Shown in pieces: positions 21,348 to 31,720 of a DNA stretch of 64,000 nt. This DNA comes from Sympetrum striolatum (lineage: Eukaryota; Arthropoda; Insecta; Odonata; Libellulidae), in contig OX388350.1 of NCBI GenBank assembly GCA_947579665.1, forward strand, positions 31,095,393 to 31,159,392. The letters are read 5' to 3'. A program made the position numbers and the translations under genes. Each line of letters begins with the position of its first letter. The stretch's first letter is position 1. The notes beneath the pieces are model-generated. The model worked only from the letters and a program-made list of their open reading frames with translations, searched no databases and was not told where the DNA came from.

Positions 21348-23179
21348 GAACACTGATACTCAGAATAGGTACGTAAATAAGTTGAAGAGTACTTTTATCT
21401 ATTCAAAAAATAATAATAATAGAGCAGATAAGATAAAACTTTCCAATATCAAACCATGGAGAGTACTGTCCTATACTGCATTGCTTGATACAGTGCCTGC
21501 GTAGGAAAGGCATAATCTACATTAGAGGACATAACAGTTTGTCAATTGGCTGCAAGAAAGAGGCCGGAAATGGGAGGTTAGCTGCAGCACATTGACACTG
21601 ATTAGCAATAGGCGTTACGCTGTGCCTAAAATAATTCTATTCGAATTTCTCCAAATTCATTTTTCAGTTCATTACTTACTCTAATTACAGTTCAATACTT
21701 CTTCAGTGCCCCTGAACAACTGTCGTCCAACCTTGCCACATCAGAAACTATGCAGCCCAGGAACGGTCTCTCAAATTAGGTAACCTCACCTTGGTATAAA
21801 TCTATTCATTGCTATACTTATATTGATCCTTCGCCCTAATCAAGTAGATATACCTAAAAGATAGTGGTAATCAAGTGTCAACACTATTAGATCAAATATA
21901 TATTAACTAACTGTACAATGCAAAAATTAGAGTTGGTACAAGAATGATTTTTCTGGGAGGTTTCACAAAATCTTCCATAAGTGACACTCACGGATAATTT
22001 TCAGTGAACCAATACTCGAAAGATAGCCGGATCGGTATTGGAAATTTAGTCAAATTATTAATATAAGCCAAGAAAATGGTAAATATCTGTTAAATCAAAT
22101 GGTGAATAGGCTCAATAAACTCTTGAGTGTCTATTTTTATTTCAAAATGTTTAAGCCATTGGCAAGTTTTTCTTCTTCAAATTGTAATACGTGTACGATG
22201 TTTGTCTTCTTTCAATAATAATACATTTCTATCAATATTATGAAAAACTTTGTTAATGCTTAACAGATAATCCTTCAGCGAGCCATTCAGAGGATTGCTA
22301 GCTCCAAAGCAAATTGAAAAGAAATCCTATAGCTGATATTGGGTGAAAGATGGTTTACAAGGAAAAACGTGTAAATAGGTATTTTCCTTCGGCGATAGGC
22401 CCAATATCTACCGAATTTCGGATGTATACGCCTGTAAGAGGAAACCAATTTGTTGTGAAAGGAAAGTGTACGGCACCTCCTTCCATAAACTTACGTGATA
22501 AATTGTGAAACGAATTAATAAGAGTCTGGGGCCCGTGACCTTATAGTGAAACTGATCGATATTTATATATGCCAAAGTTCGCTCGGAAAAACGTCACCGA
22601 TATTCATTTCTAAAGTATACGCGATTGAAATTCATCGGTCGGAGCATCTGAGCGGCTTCGGGTGCAACATGACCGTAAAATCATTACCCAGAGGAGACTT
22701 CGTCGCAGAAAGGGTAAGGAATATCTTTCCTTCTTGGCCTGTCTGTATCTTCATTCCCTCCCCCTCTAGCCCTACTCCTTCCCCACCGTTCGTCATCGAT
22801 AAATATAGTGTACGTAAGCTATATGTACTCGATCTTTAACTTTATATTAATACGTCGTCTATAATTTGTATAACTACGTACGAGGAGTTGAATAAATCGG
22901 TTCAAAAAATATCTAAAAATACTGAGATATTTATTTAAACGAAAAATTGTATTTTAAAAAATTTGCAACACAATTGCAAGGAAGTATCTCTACATTAATA
23001 TCTCAACTACCCAACAGTATAAAGATGAATCTACCTAAAACTCATATTTTTTTTTCTTGAAGTGAAATATTCCATGGACCATGGTAAATGTCTCTCCTTT
23101 TCATAGCTTATTTACTCGTTTTTGTGTTGTATGGACTTATTTCTAATGCGTTTCAGGACAAAAGCAATGAGTACTGCAT
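21348..23179. other. No recognised gene; half of a 29-bp direct repeat at 22733-22761
   Basis: The frame 22546-22839 (GTG start) is unrecognised and contains a donor-like AAGGGTAAGG at about 22710-22719. The 29 bases at 22733-22761 (starting CTTGGCCTGTCTGTATCTTC) recur exactly at 24187-24215. Nothing else is recognised. Confidence 0.35.
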
Positions 23180-23555
23180 TACTCTCAGAAGTTGTTAAAC
23201 AATACCTATATATCTGCATGTATCTTTCAACGGATAATTCTTCTGATAAGAAATAAAGATAAAATCCGTTATGCTGAGCGCAGGATGTCGAAATGTTTTT
23301 TCAACGGAATTTATAGCTAATTTGTATATCAAGTTAACTCTAATTATGAATTGAAGAGTTCAAATATTATTTTTTTTATTTTAATCTTCAGCGAGGTAAA
23401 GCTATATGAGTAACTAGAAAACCTAGCCACTGGAGTAATCACAGTAGTATACAACTTCTAACAAGAGTAACTGAGAAAAAATTAACAGGTAAATGATATC
23501 AAAATATAAACAAAAACAAAAACAAAAGAGCTTGGGTTAAGAACATACAAAGACA
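23180..23555 (+). repeat. Dispersed repeat family Y, copy 1 (partner 34551-34950)
   Basis: Both copies contain ACTCTCAGAA, then CCGTTATGCT, then AGG(A/G)TGTCGAAAT, TTCAACG, GAGTT-AA-ATT and a final C(C/T)TGGGTTA in the same order, with similar spacing. Class unknown; non-coding as far as I can see. Confidence 0.5.
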
Positions 23556-23570
23556 AATAGTTAAGCTTAA

Positions 23571-23955
23571 GTTAAATTGTAGGTAGTTTGTTATACATAG
23601 TGTGGATCATGGCTACAACCTCTGTAATATTATCTCGAGTTGTATTTGTTATATTCAATCAATCTATACTTATATATGTGACTATATGGATATTCTACCT
23701 GTTCTACTGTATTTTTTAGTCAAATGACTGAACATATATATGATAGATCTTATTTATGTTATATGATCTTATATCTTATATCCTTGTAATATGTATACTG
23801 TTATTTAATTGTGCAGCCTATGGGAGGTATTTTGAGGGGTTTCTCTCCCGTCTTTGGGATAATGCCAGGCTTAAAATTATTTTTATGTTCCCTTTAAACG
23901 TTGCCACATGGCCAGAAGTTCAACTTGCAACGTAAACTTAAATAAATAAATAAAT
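23571..23955 (+). mobile_element. 3' end of a LINE-like element with AAAT tail
   Basis: The segment ends in a GCAACGTAAACTTAAATAAA run into (AAAT)n, as expected at the 3' end of a retroposed element read on the plus strand. No coding part is recognised upstream. It meets a minus-strand element end at 23971 tail to tail. Confidence 0.45.
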
Positions 23956-23970
23956 ATACGGTAGATAGAT

Positions 23971-24095
23971 GGATGGACCCTTTATTGGCGAGGTTAGGCC
24001 CAGGTGGGCCTCTATTTCTCCTAACCTCGTATGTCGATAATATTTAAAGTTAACTAATTTATACAAACAAACAAAAAGGAAAGAGTAACTAACTA
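23971..24095 (-). mobile_element. LINE/SINE 3' end, family U copy 1 (partner 42853-42990)
   Basis: On the minus strand the segment reads GAGGCCCACCTGGGCCTAAC, then CTCGCCAATAAAGGGTCC and a GGTCCATCCATC simple tail. The same order occurs on the minus strand at 42853-42990, where the tail is a GTTA-type tetranucleotide run. A simple tail after AATAAA suggests a retroposon 3' end. Confidence 0.55.
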
Positions 24096-25060
24096 CGGTA
24101 AGGCATTAGGTAAACATCTCACAGTTGTCAATACTTCGATCTCATCATAAACTTATTTCACTTGAGCGTTCTCTCTCTCCCTCCTCCTTGGCCTGTCTGT
24201 ATCTTCATTCCCTCCCTCTACTCCTCCCTTTCATCCGAAGCGACAAGGAAAACGCCTTTTCGATCACGGAGTCGAGTGGAGCGTCGATATGATATCTCGA
24301 TGCTCTTGGGAAGGATCGGATATCGAATGTCGAGCGTTATATAAAAGCTCTAGAGATTTTTCGTGAGGAAGCGCGGGAGGGTTGGGAAATAGGCGGGGTG
24401 AAAGTTGAGGGGGGAATAAAGGGGAAGTTTATGTGGAAGGGGTTGAGAGAGGAGTCCTCTTTGGCTGAGGGCGTGGGAGGTGGGAAAATGAAGCATCCGT
24501 ATTGGGTATTCATGGTGGAAGAAGCCGCAGGAGAGTGATATTTCGGGTGGATACAGTCTTGAATGAGTGGGGTAGGAGGACATGTGTGTGAAAACGTAGG
24601 GGCTTCCGACTAAACTGTGTGCGTGTCGTAGTGCTTTAGGAGGGAATTGTTTAGGGGAAAGGGAAAATCTTCATGGCCTGGAACGGCTAGGTGAGGTAAA
24701 GAAGAAAATCAAAAAGTGGTTTCTCCAATCTTGTAACCTTCTGCAGTAATTATTTAGTAAATTCTATGCCATTTTTAAATATTATACTTTTACATTACTA
24801 ACATATTTTTTAGTTTGGTTTATAATCTATTGATTCCCTGCATTATATTTATGTGTTTCTTGTCACCTTCCTTGTAATTGTAATTTATATCTCGAATGAA
24901 TATTTCGAACAAGCTTTAAACCCTATCATGTATTTTTAGATGTATTTTTTCTTTGTTTATTATGTTTACTAACACAATTGTCTGTCATCCCGCACCTCCT
25001 GATGAGCTTCCAAGGTCAGGAGGACCATATTGCTTCTCTTCTGTACTATGGAAAATGTAA
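24096..25060. other. No recognised gene; GC-richer, purine-rich patch 24180-24700
   Basis: The patch contains the second copy of the 29-bp direct repeat (24187-24215) and a TATA-like box at 24338-24347. From 24350 to 24700 the plus strand is markedly purine-rich. The open frames here (24162-24344 plus, 24350-24583 minus) show no domain. Confidence 0.35.
24338..24347 (+). promoter_or_regulatory. TATA box-like TATATAAAAG
   Basis: A consensus TATATAAAAG lies inside the GC-richer patch 24180-24600. I see no initiator or downstream gene, so the assignment is weak. Confidence 0.18.
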
Positions 25061-25084
25061 TAATAAATCATTTATATTACAAAA

Positions 25085-25200
25085 AAATACGGAGAGATGC
25101 CTATCAGTACTATATTCAGTTAGGAGGCCGTTTTTAATACGAAAACAATACACAATCAGCTACTAATAGTTGTAATGAGGGTAGAGACTTACTGAATCAC
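25085..25200 (+). repeat. Unit A of ~161-bp tandem repeat
   Basis: GAGAGATGCCTATCAGTACT, ATTCAGTTAGGAGG and TTTTTAATACG match units B and C at 25680-25995. Unit A is separated from B by the LINE tail at 25278-25530 and ~150 more bases. Confidence 0.5.
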
Positions 25201-25277
25201 TAGACTCAATTATAAATATAAATAAATAAATATATAAAAAAAATTTTTCTTTTTTCTTCTAACACTGAAATAAATAT

Positions 25278-25530
25278 AATAATGATAAAACGTCTTTATT
25301 CGAGCAAGATTGAGACCAAAAGTCTCCTCTTCCATCTAACCCATCGTCATAAAGTATATAGATAATCAATTTAATGAGATAGTATGAGAAAATGTGAGAA
25401 GAATTTTGGGTGTAAACAAACCTAAGAAATTCTTAGAAAACATTTTTTCCACTGCAGGAAAAGACTCACTAAGGGGGGTGTGAAAAATCCTGTGCAAACC
25501 TGCGGATAATCATAACTAAAAGATGTTAAG
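25278..25530 (-). mobile_element. LINE 3' UTR fragment (family T, copy 2)
   Basis: On the minus strand it ends with AGACTTTTGGTCTCAATCTT, a GCTCGAATAAAGACG-like block and an ATT-rich end. Inward it shares AAGAATTTCTTAGG, CCTGCAG and CACACCCCCC with 4968-5240 and 59157-59407. It interrupts the 161-bp repeat array. Confidence 0.65.
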
Positions 25531-25679
25531 AAACATGATTAAATTTTACAAGTACATTATCTAAACAAGGGAGAATAGTTCACCAATACCTGTCAAAAGA
25601 AACTCCTTTGATAATGTTTTAAGCTATGTTATGTTATTATCTATGTTTCGTCCATTAGCGACCTTATCAATCTTATTCT

Positions 25680-25995
25680 ACTCTAGAAGATTATAACTTG
25701 AGGGAGATATCTTCCAATACAGTATTCAGCTGGATAGAAACCGGTTTCAACTTACAACAATACATTACTATATACAAATTTGGAGAGGGCGGAAACTTAC
25801 AAAATCGTCCGATTCGATTTATCATTCTTTGTTTTTTTCTATCTCCGAAGATGATAGCATGAGGGAGATTTCTATCAGTATTATTCAGCCAGGAGGGAGA
25901 TTTTAATCTAAAATGATACGAGCTACTAATAACTTGAGGGAGGGTTACTTAATCCACCAACTTAATTCATCATTTTTTCTTCTGCCCTGATGATG
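25680..25995 (+). repeat. Units B and C of ~161-bp tandem repeat
   Basis: GAGGGAGAT occurs at 25700 and 25861, a 161-bp offset. Around it both units carry GAAGAT.ATA, CAGTATT-ATTCAGC and a later GGAGAGGGCGGAAACTTAC or TGAGGGAGGGTTACTTA block. Unit B contains GAAACCGGTTTCAAC, like the foldback cores. Confidence 0.55.
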
Positions 25996-26456
25996 ATAGA
26001 GTGGCTATTTGAATGTGCATTGTGAAGAAGGTCAGTAACCCGGTTCATTTCTGGAACCGGTGGTGACGTAGGTAGCGAACGCTGACAAAGACGTCTTTGG
26101 GAGGAATTTCAACCTCTTAATCAATCTATCACATTATGTCCGGAGACCACTTGGAGCCTCAACCTCTCCACCCTCAACAACCAGAAGTTGTCAATTGAGA
26201 ACGAGCCTTACTAGGCAAGCTGAAGTGTGAGGTGGTTAGTCCTTACGTAGTTAGACAACATAAGGAAGCACCAGGGCGCTAATTTATCCCACCGTTCATG
26301 AAATAAGGAGAGGAAAAAGCGATTGATAATTTTCCACATAACTCATCACAGTAATTTTCATACTACCACACCCATAACCTACACTGAGATTAAATTAAAG
26401 TTACACTGCTTTCCTCAATTTGCAGGAATACCAAGAGAGGAAAACTGTTACTAAAG
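25996..26456. other. No recognised gene
   Basis: Sequence of mixed composition without a recognisable domain. TTACACTGCTTTCCTC at 26401-26416 also occurs at about 37042, just before family X copy 4. Confidence 0.4.
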
Positions 26457-26532
26457 GGCTCCCGGATAGTCATGTGGACATCGCGTTTGCCTTTGGTGAA
26501 AACGGTCCCGGGTTCGATTCTCGGTGGGAGCC
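26457..26532 (+). repeat. tRNA-like sequence of 76 nt, probably a SINE head or tRNA pseudogene
   Basis: The ends pair perfectly (GGCTCCC with GGGAGCC), and the T arm is good: CCGGG-TTCGATT-CTCGG, with box B GGGTTCGATTC. One unpaired T separates the T arm from the acceptor strand unless the register is shifted by one. The D arm is poor (box A-like ATAGTCATGTGG), and the anticodon arm CGTTT...AAACG would have an 11-nt loop. No T-run terminator follows closely. The layout GTTTGCC...AAACGGTCCCGGGTTC resembles the heads of tRNA-derived SINEs. Confidence 0.6.
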
Positions 26533-26867
26533 AATGTACGAAATGACCTAAGCTGTCGAAGCACTTTTAACAATATCACTACTGTTTCTAAAGTACTCCT
26601 AAAAACCTCTATGAATAAAGTTTAACTTATCGCAGAATCGTTAAAATAATAAACAGTTAAAATTTATTAATATATACACAGAATTAAATAACAGCTTATC
26701 AAAATAACCAGATGATTAATTTTTTTGCTGCTCTTGATTATTGTTGAATTTGTGTTTTTGTTTTATTTACCAAAGAAACAAGCGAAGGAATAATTTTATG
26801 GAAATTTATAATGATGAAACACTGAAATATCTAAAATTGTTACCAACCAAAATTCTTTGGGTATTAG
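26533..26867. other. No recognised feature
   Basis: AT-rich. It may include the body of a SINE headed by the tRNA-like sequence, but no defined tail is visible. Confidence 0.4.
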
Positions 26868-27025
26868 CGGAAAACGTCCATGTAAGTGTGGCATAAATTT
26901 TTTATGATTTCCACTTTTCATAGCATTCGATGAAGAGTGACCAGGATGCATACCACTATTCGACATCATTCATACCGCAGCAGCTTTCATATCTTCGCGG
27001 ACATGAACGAGTCTGAAATATGAGT
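26868..27025 (+). repeat. Dispersed repeat family X, copy 3
   Basis: GGAAAACGTCCATGTAAG, CGATGAAGAGTGACC, ATTCGACATCATTCATACC and CAGCTTTCATAT match copy 4 at 37036-37200 and, more weakly, copies 1 and 2. Confidence 0.55.
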
Positions 27026-27786
27026 AAATTGAAAACACCTCTGTCTCTATCATGTACCAAAAGGCAAGTGAAAAATATCCATTCATCAAGATATGCTTGC
27101 AGGAACTCGAGGGAGATATGAGGGAATAATTTTAAGACAACGTGAATTCGAAGTTGCGGGGGGTTGAGTGATAACGGGTTCGGGGGAGAAAGGTAGGCAG
27201 GTTAAGAAGATTGGAATGGATGGAGGAATTTCGAGGAAGAAAATTGGATGCGGATGGGATGCGATAAGAATGTCAGTGATAATGGAATTGAATGAAAACA
27301 CGATCAAATTGAGAGGGTATTGAGTTTTCCCCATGAATCATTCTTCCTTCCGAAAAGTTGTCTGCGAAGCTGCCTAATCAAATGAGAGGTCGTCAGAGGT
27401 GACGGGCGATACAGAATCGATATTTATCGGAAGTATTGGCGTTGAGAGTATTGGAGTTATAAACTTGTGTTTGAAGGAATACTTGCTTGTAAAGTTTTGT
27501 CTCATTCTACGGTAGATACAAAGCTTCACTTCATTAGAAGCACTCTATGTACCATATGTGTGTCTTAAATAAAAATTATAATGGATAAATAAATAAATTA
27601 TAGAATACATTAGGAGACAAATTGATCAGTTGTACATGATAAAATTGATTTGGTCAACCTTCACTTAGAAGAATTTCGTAGAAACCATGTTAAATGAAAA
27701 ACAGTTCGTAACTTCCACAATACTTTGGGGAAGTTAAGAAATTTTTTGTTTTCTTTTTAAGATGAATTATACATGAGGTGGTAAGG
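27026..27786. other. No recognised gene; GC-richer purine-rich stretch 27100-27420
   Basis: The plus strand is G-rich from about 27150 to 27330. The minus frame 27086-27334 shows no domain and probably reflects composition. Confidence 0.35.
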
Positions 27787-27788
27787 TA

Positions 27789-28722
27789 AGGGAGCCGAAT
27801 TTCGGATAGTCGCCCAATTTCGGATATGGTGATTTTTCATTAAGAAGGTCCTTTTCTCTTCTGAAAATCAGTTCAATTACCTTTTAGTTGCTATAGGAGA
27901 GCATGCTGGGAGTTATTCATGTGTCCTTTAGATCTAGTGGAGTTGTAAGCGTCAAGCGTGTTTTTTTCAGTTCCGAGTTTTTTTGTGGTGTGTTCTGAGC
28001 CAAATTCTTACACGGAAGGTAAGGTTTTATGATCTTTTATTTGATGAATCCAAGTAACGTATTTACTCTAATATTAATATGTATAAGTGAAATTACGATC
28101 ACATAACCTACACAATCGAATCGGTTGTGTCAAATGGAGGGTTGGAATGTTCCTAATTTCGGATACCGGCGTTGCCTATTTTCGGATATCCGAAATGAGA
28201 ATGAGAAAAGTTCTTGAGGCAGTAAAGAGTAAGCAAATGGGCTTCCTAAAAGCATCCAAGTATTTAAACGTCCCACGGTCCACACTAGACAATTACGTGA
28301 ACAAAGACAAAGACATTGATTCTTTGTTAAAGACAAAGATAGGCAGGAAGTGTGCTATGGGAGATAAATTAATAATGATATAATTAATAATGAATAAATT
28401 ATAATGTAATGTGTTAATGTTTTTTAAATAAAGTTGTTTTATGTTTTATTGCAAAAAGCCATGCATTTTAATTAATTTTAATCATCCGAAAATAAGAAGT
28501 ATTACTATCCGAAATTGGGAACCCTTTTTCCGAAGTTGTAGAAGGAGCACTTTACTAATTCCATTAAATCAGTTCAAAAGATTTTAAAAATATGCAAATT
28601 TTGAACACGGAATCTCGAAGGTTATAGAGCAGAGAGTTGAAAAACGACTTTTCGTATTCTGTGGAACATTATAGTTGCCAGAATTTAAAAAACTGTAAGT
28701 GGTATCCGAAATACGGCTCCCT
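27789..28722 (+). mobile_element. Pogo/Tigger-like DNA transposon remnant, 934 bp, with TA flanks
   Basis: The ends are inverted repeats starting AGGGAGCCG and continuing into TATCCGAAAT/ATTTCGGATA, about 20 bp with mismatches. TA flanks both ends (27787-27788 and 28723-28724), as for Tc1/mariner/pogo elements. Inside, 28195-28383 encodes a psq-type helix-turn-helix like that of pogo transposases. The ATTTCGGATA motif or a close variant occurs seven times: 27799, 27817, 28156 and 28179 forward; 28187, 28506 and 28703 inverted. No catalytic DDE/D region is present, so this looks like an internal-deletion derivative. Confidence 0.8.
28195..28383 (+). pseudogene. Isolated psq-type HTH domain of a pogo/Tigger-like transposase
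   Basis: The frame reads MRMRKVLEAVKSKQ, then MGFLKASKYLNVPRSTLDNY, then GRKCAMGDKL and a TAA stop. This is the N-terminal psq helix-turn-helix seen in pogo/Tigger transposases (AVxxxxMxxxKASxxFxVPRSTLxxxV..GRK), which binds the transposon ends. The family's CENP-B-type second HTH and DDE catalytic core are missing: the frame stops ~10 codons after GRK. An in-frame open stretch extends back to a GTG at 28087 without recognisable sequence, so the start at 28195 is chosen because the domain begins there. A donor-like GGAAGGTAAGG lies at about 28014-28024 upstream. It could be a decayed fragment or a DNA-binding-only product; nothing shows it is expressed. Confidence 0.7.
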
Positions 28723-28724
28723 TA

Positions 28725-31440
28725 CCCTACTTTCTATATATTTGACGAATTCTATGTGAGAGATAGGCTAAGTATTGCAATATGTAATTTAAATGAAGTT
28801 TAACTGTTATCATATTTTAACTTAAAAATACCGTATTGCATAAATAGCTAAGATTTAACTGGAATTTTATATTATGATTAAAATATTAAGTTCTATATTG
28901 AATGAACTTCAATTCTCAAAATTATTTTTAATAATAGTACACTCCAAGACTACACCAAGATAAGATTGTGGCTACGTTTAATCTTTGGATTTTTTTATGT
29001 TCTCACATTATTAGTTTAGTATAATTTATTAGACATTATAATACTGAGCCTCAATTTGGTTCCTACAAAGACTTACGCTAATCAGCATTTAAAATACCAG
29101 TGAAGGATGGTCATCCGATTATCATACGGCTTGTAAGAGTCATAGTGAGAATTAATGGTAAACCAAAAGCTATTATACTAATTATACATTTAAATATCGA
29201 GCCATTTTGGTGCAGGATGCAAATTGGCATACGTACATATTACGTAAACTCCAGTCAGACCACATATAACTCTATCTTACATTTTTGTTCCAAAATGTAC
29301 AAAATAATATCAAAGGCTCACTGGGATAGATAGATGAAGTGACAGAGCGATGAAAAAGTCCGAGAGCGATGTAAATTTATGCTAATTAGTGCTCATATAG
29401 AGTGAGCATGCAGTATGAGGGACCGCATAGACAAGCGCTGCGTTCGTGGATTAGAAAACATCATTGTGAACACGCGCGAGTTGTTGAGAAGTTAAGCGTA
29501 ACCTAGTTACTTCTTGCCATATAATGAGAATATTTAGAGCAAAATCAACTGTAAGGCGTAAATATTAGGTACAGGAATTCTTTTAGAATCAAGTTGAAGC
29601 GCAATATTTTAACAGCCATACATACTCAGTCCATGCATCATAACTGTCATACTTTTCAGTGAATAATTAAACATTCCATTTACAAAAACGAAGCATTTTA
29701 ATAAAAGCTGGAAATATCAAATGCTTCATTTCTCGTCTAATCGCATATCAATATTCATCGCAACAAATTGAGATTGCAAACGCGAAAGCACTGTAATCCA
29801 CTTTTCGCAATCCAATATTTTAAGCCGATGATAAAAATCAGGCTGCGCTTATTAATGACTTTATTGACGATCCAGTAATGACACATTTCCCAATATCGCG
29901 TCCAAAGCAGCAAATTTTGAAAACAAAATTTTAGCGTGATAGCCTATTCATTAAGCTAAAATTTGAAATTTTCCAAGAAAAAACGTATGCAGATGTGATA
30001 TGTAGATATTCAGATATATTTCCACACGTATAACAGACATGGACTTTTACTGTTAGATTTCGAAATTTGGTAGACATGGCACATTTATAGGGATCTCGCA
30101 GAATATTTAGATGCGAGTTCCAAAAAGGAGAAAAGAGTAAAGGAACCATCTTGAAGAGCAGCCATTTCTTTCTCTAAACGAAAACATCCAAAATAACATA
30201 TTTTAAATTCTATGCTACCCCTAAAAGGAACATGAACCATTAGCACCGGCAGAATGGACAATGGAATGGAATATTAATCCGTAATGTACCTTGGCTATAG
30301 TTCCGGCAGTAATATTCTTTCCATGCATACTTCTAGTGAATAGCGAAAATAAATTAATAGATATACACATACATATATATGAAAGATTTGCTAGTCACTC
30401 TGTGCCTCAAAAAAAAAACAGAGTATTTTAAATGAAATATGAGGGACAGAGTGGCTTTTATATCATGTAAGTAATTAAGGGTTAAAATTAATAGGAATAA
30501 ATGTACATCTCAATGAAAAACATCAAGAGAAGAAGAGATTATTAAATATCAATAATTTTGTCGAAATATTAAAAATAAAAACACCCTAAATTTTATAAAA
30601 TATTTTATATATTAAATCAGTAGTTTTTTGTTGATATAAATATCGATATTGCCTTTAATTCAACGTTCAATGTCATTACCTCAAGAGCCGAATCGTAAAC
30701 CTTACGTATGAATATAGAAGCCGGCCTTGCCGGACCAGGAATTTAACCAAATGAATATCTAAGGCACATTCAAATGCGCAGTTCTTAGATCATATTTCAG
30801 AGAAGATGATGGGAAGAGATGAATGGAAGGAAAGAAGCCATTTCCATGCCCTTGGCCTTGAAATATTTGATTTGTCCCACCATTCCTTTCCGTGTTCACT
30901 ACGCATCTCCCAGAATTCTCATTTTCATACATATTATTCATTTTTATTTTGGAAACTGAAATGGATATAATGGCGTAATTTAACTCTATACTCAAACTTT
31001 TAAGTAGTTATAGAAGTTATAGGCTACAGTCGTTTTTGATGAACGTTAGAAAGACGTCCGAGCATCAGATTTTCGTTTGCCAGATACAGCAAAATTGACC
31101 CAGTGGGGAGAATATAATATGGTTCTCCAACTTTGCTTATGTGAATTCTAGACCATTCACAACTTATAGCATGATTCTGGTGATTACAATATGGAAATGT
31201 CGAAATAATATTGAAATGTGAAACGTGATTTCTTGGAGATTACATAAATATACATTGCAATGTATACTTATAAATGTATAGAATAAGAATACCTTTCGCT
31301 AAGAAAGTCTTTATGAAACGAAGGAAATTGATTACTAGAGGTCTTGATACAGGAATCAGGAAAATATCCTTGGTGGAGGAAAATCCTTGGTATGCTTCCC
31401 TATGTGGATGTGAAAAGTGGTACTTAAGATAGGGGGAAGT
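28725..31440. other. No recognised feature
   Basis: AT-rich DNA. Frames at 29100-29333, 29931-30149 (minus) and 30759-30995 (minus) have no recognisable domains. A GCCGGCCTTGCCGG hairpin-like run lies at about 30720-30733. Confidence 0.45.
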
Positions 31441-31454
31441 CAAACGTTCAGTGG

Positions 31455-31720
31455 TTTTCGATATGTCGGTTTGGCGTAAAATATAAGAAGTAAATCGGGT
31501 AAATTTGAAAACTGGAGATGCTGACGATAGTTAGGGAAGAGAAGGCATTAATTGAAGTGGTTAAGCTTCGATAGAGGAAATGGCTGTTTCAAATATTGAG
31601 AGGAGAGGGGCTGCTAAATAAAGTAATTATAATAATAGAATACAGGGGAAATAACAGAGGGAAGACAAAGACAAAATACGTTGGATGACTCAAAGGGTGA
31701 GGTAAGCTACCTTACTAACT
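31455..31720 (+). pseudogene. RTE-like LINE C-terminal remnant, heavily decayed
   Basis: Translated in shifting frames, this stretch parallels the copy at 10816-10583: MSVWRK, a degenerate DRKTN region, then MLTIVREEKALIEVVKL, a RQRKW-like region, a GLLNK-like region, and at the end an EGR-GK-RGR equivalent and LDDS. Several frameshifts and stops are needed, so it is a decayed fragment. The DNA match is clear at GTTTGGCGTAAAATA and at GTTAGGGAAGAG, both also found in the other copy. Confidence 0.7.

Noticed and set aside
21153..21353. Overlapping frames on both strands with similar peptides
   Set aside because: They are translations of the two arms of the tRNA-like palindrome, not genes.
26457..26532. 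Functional tRNA gene
   Set aside because: The D arm is poor, the anticodon loop would be 11 nt, the T arm is offset by one base and no terminator follows.
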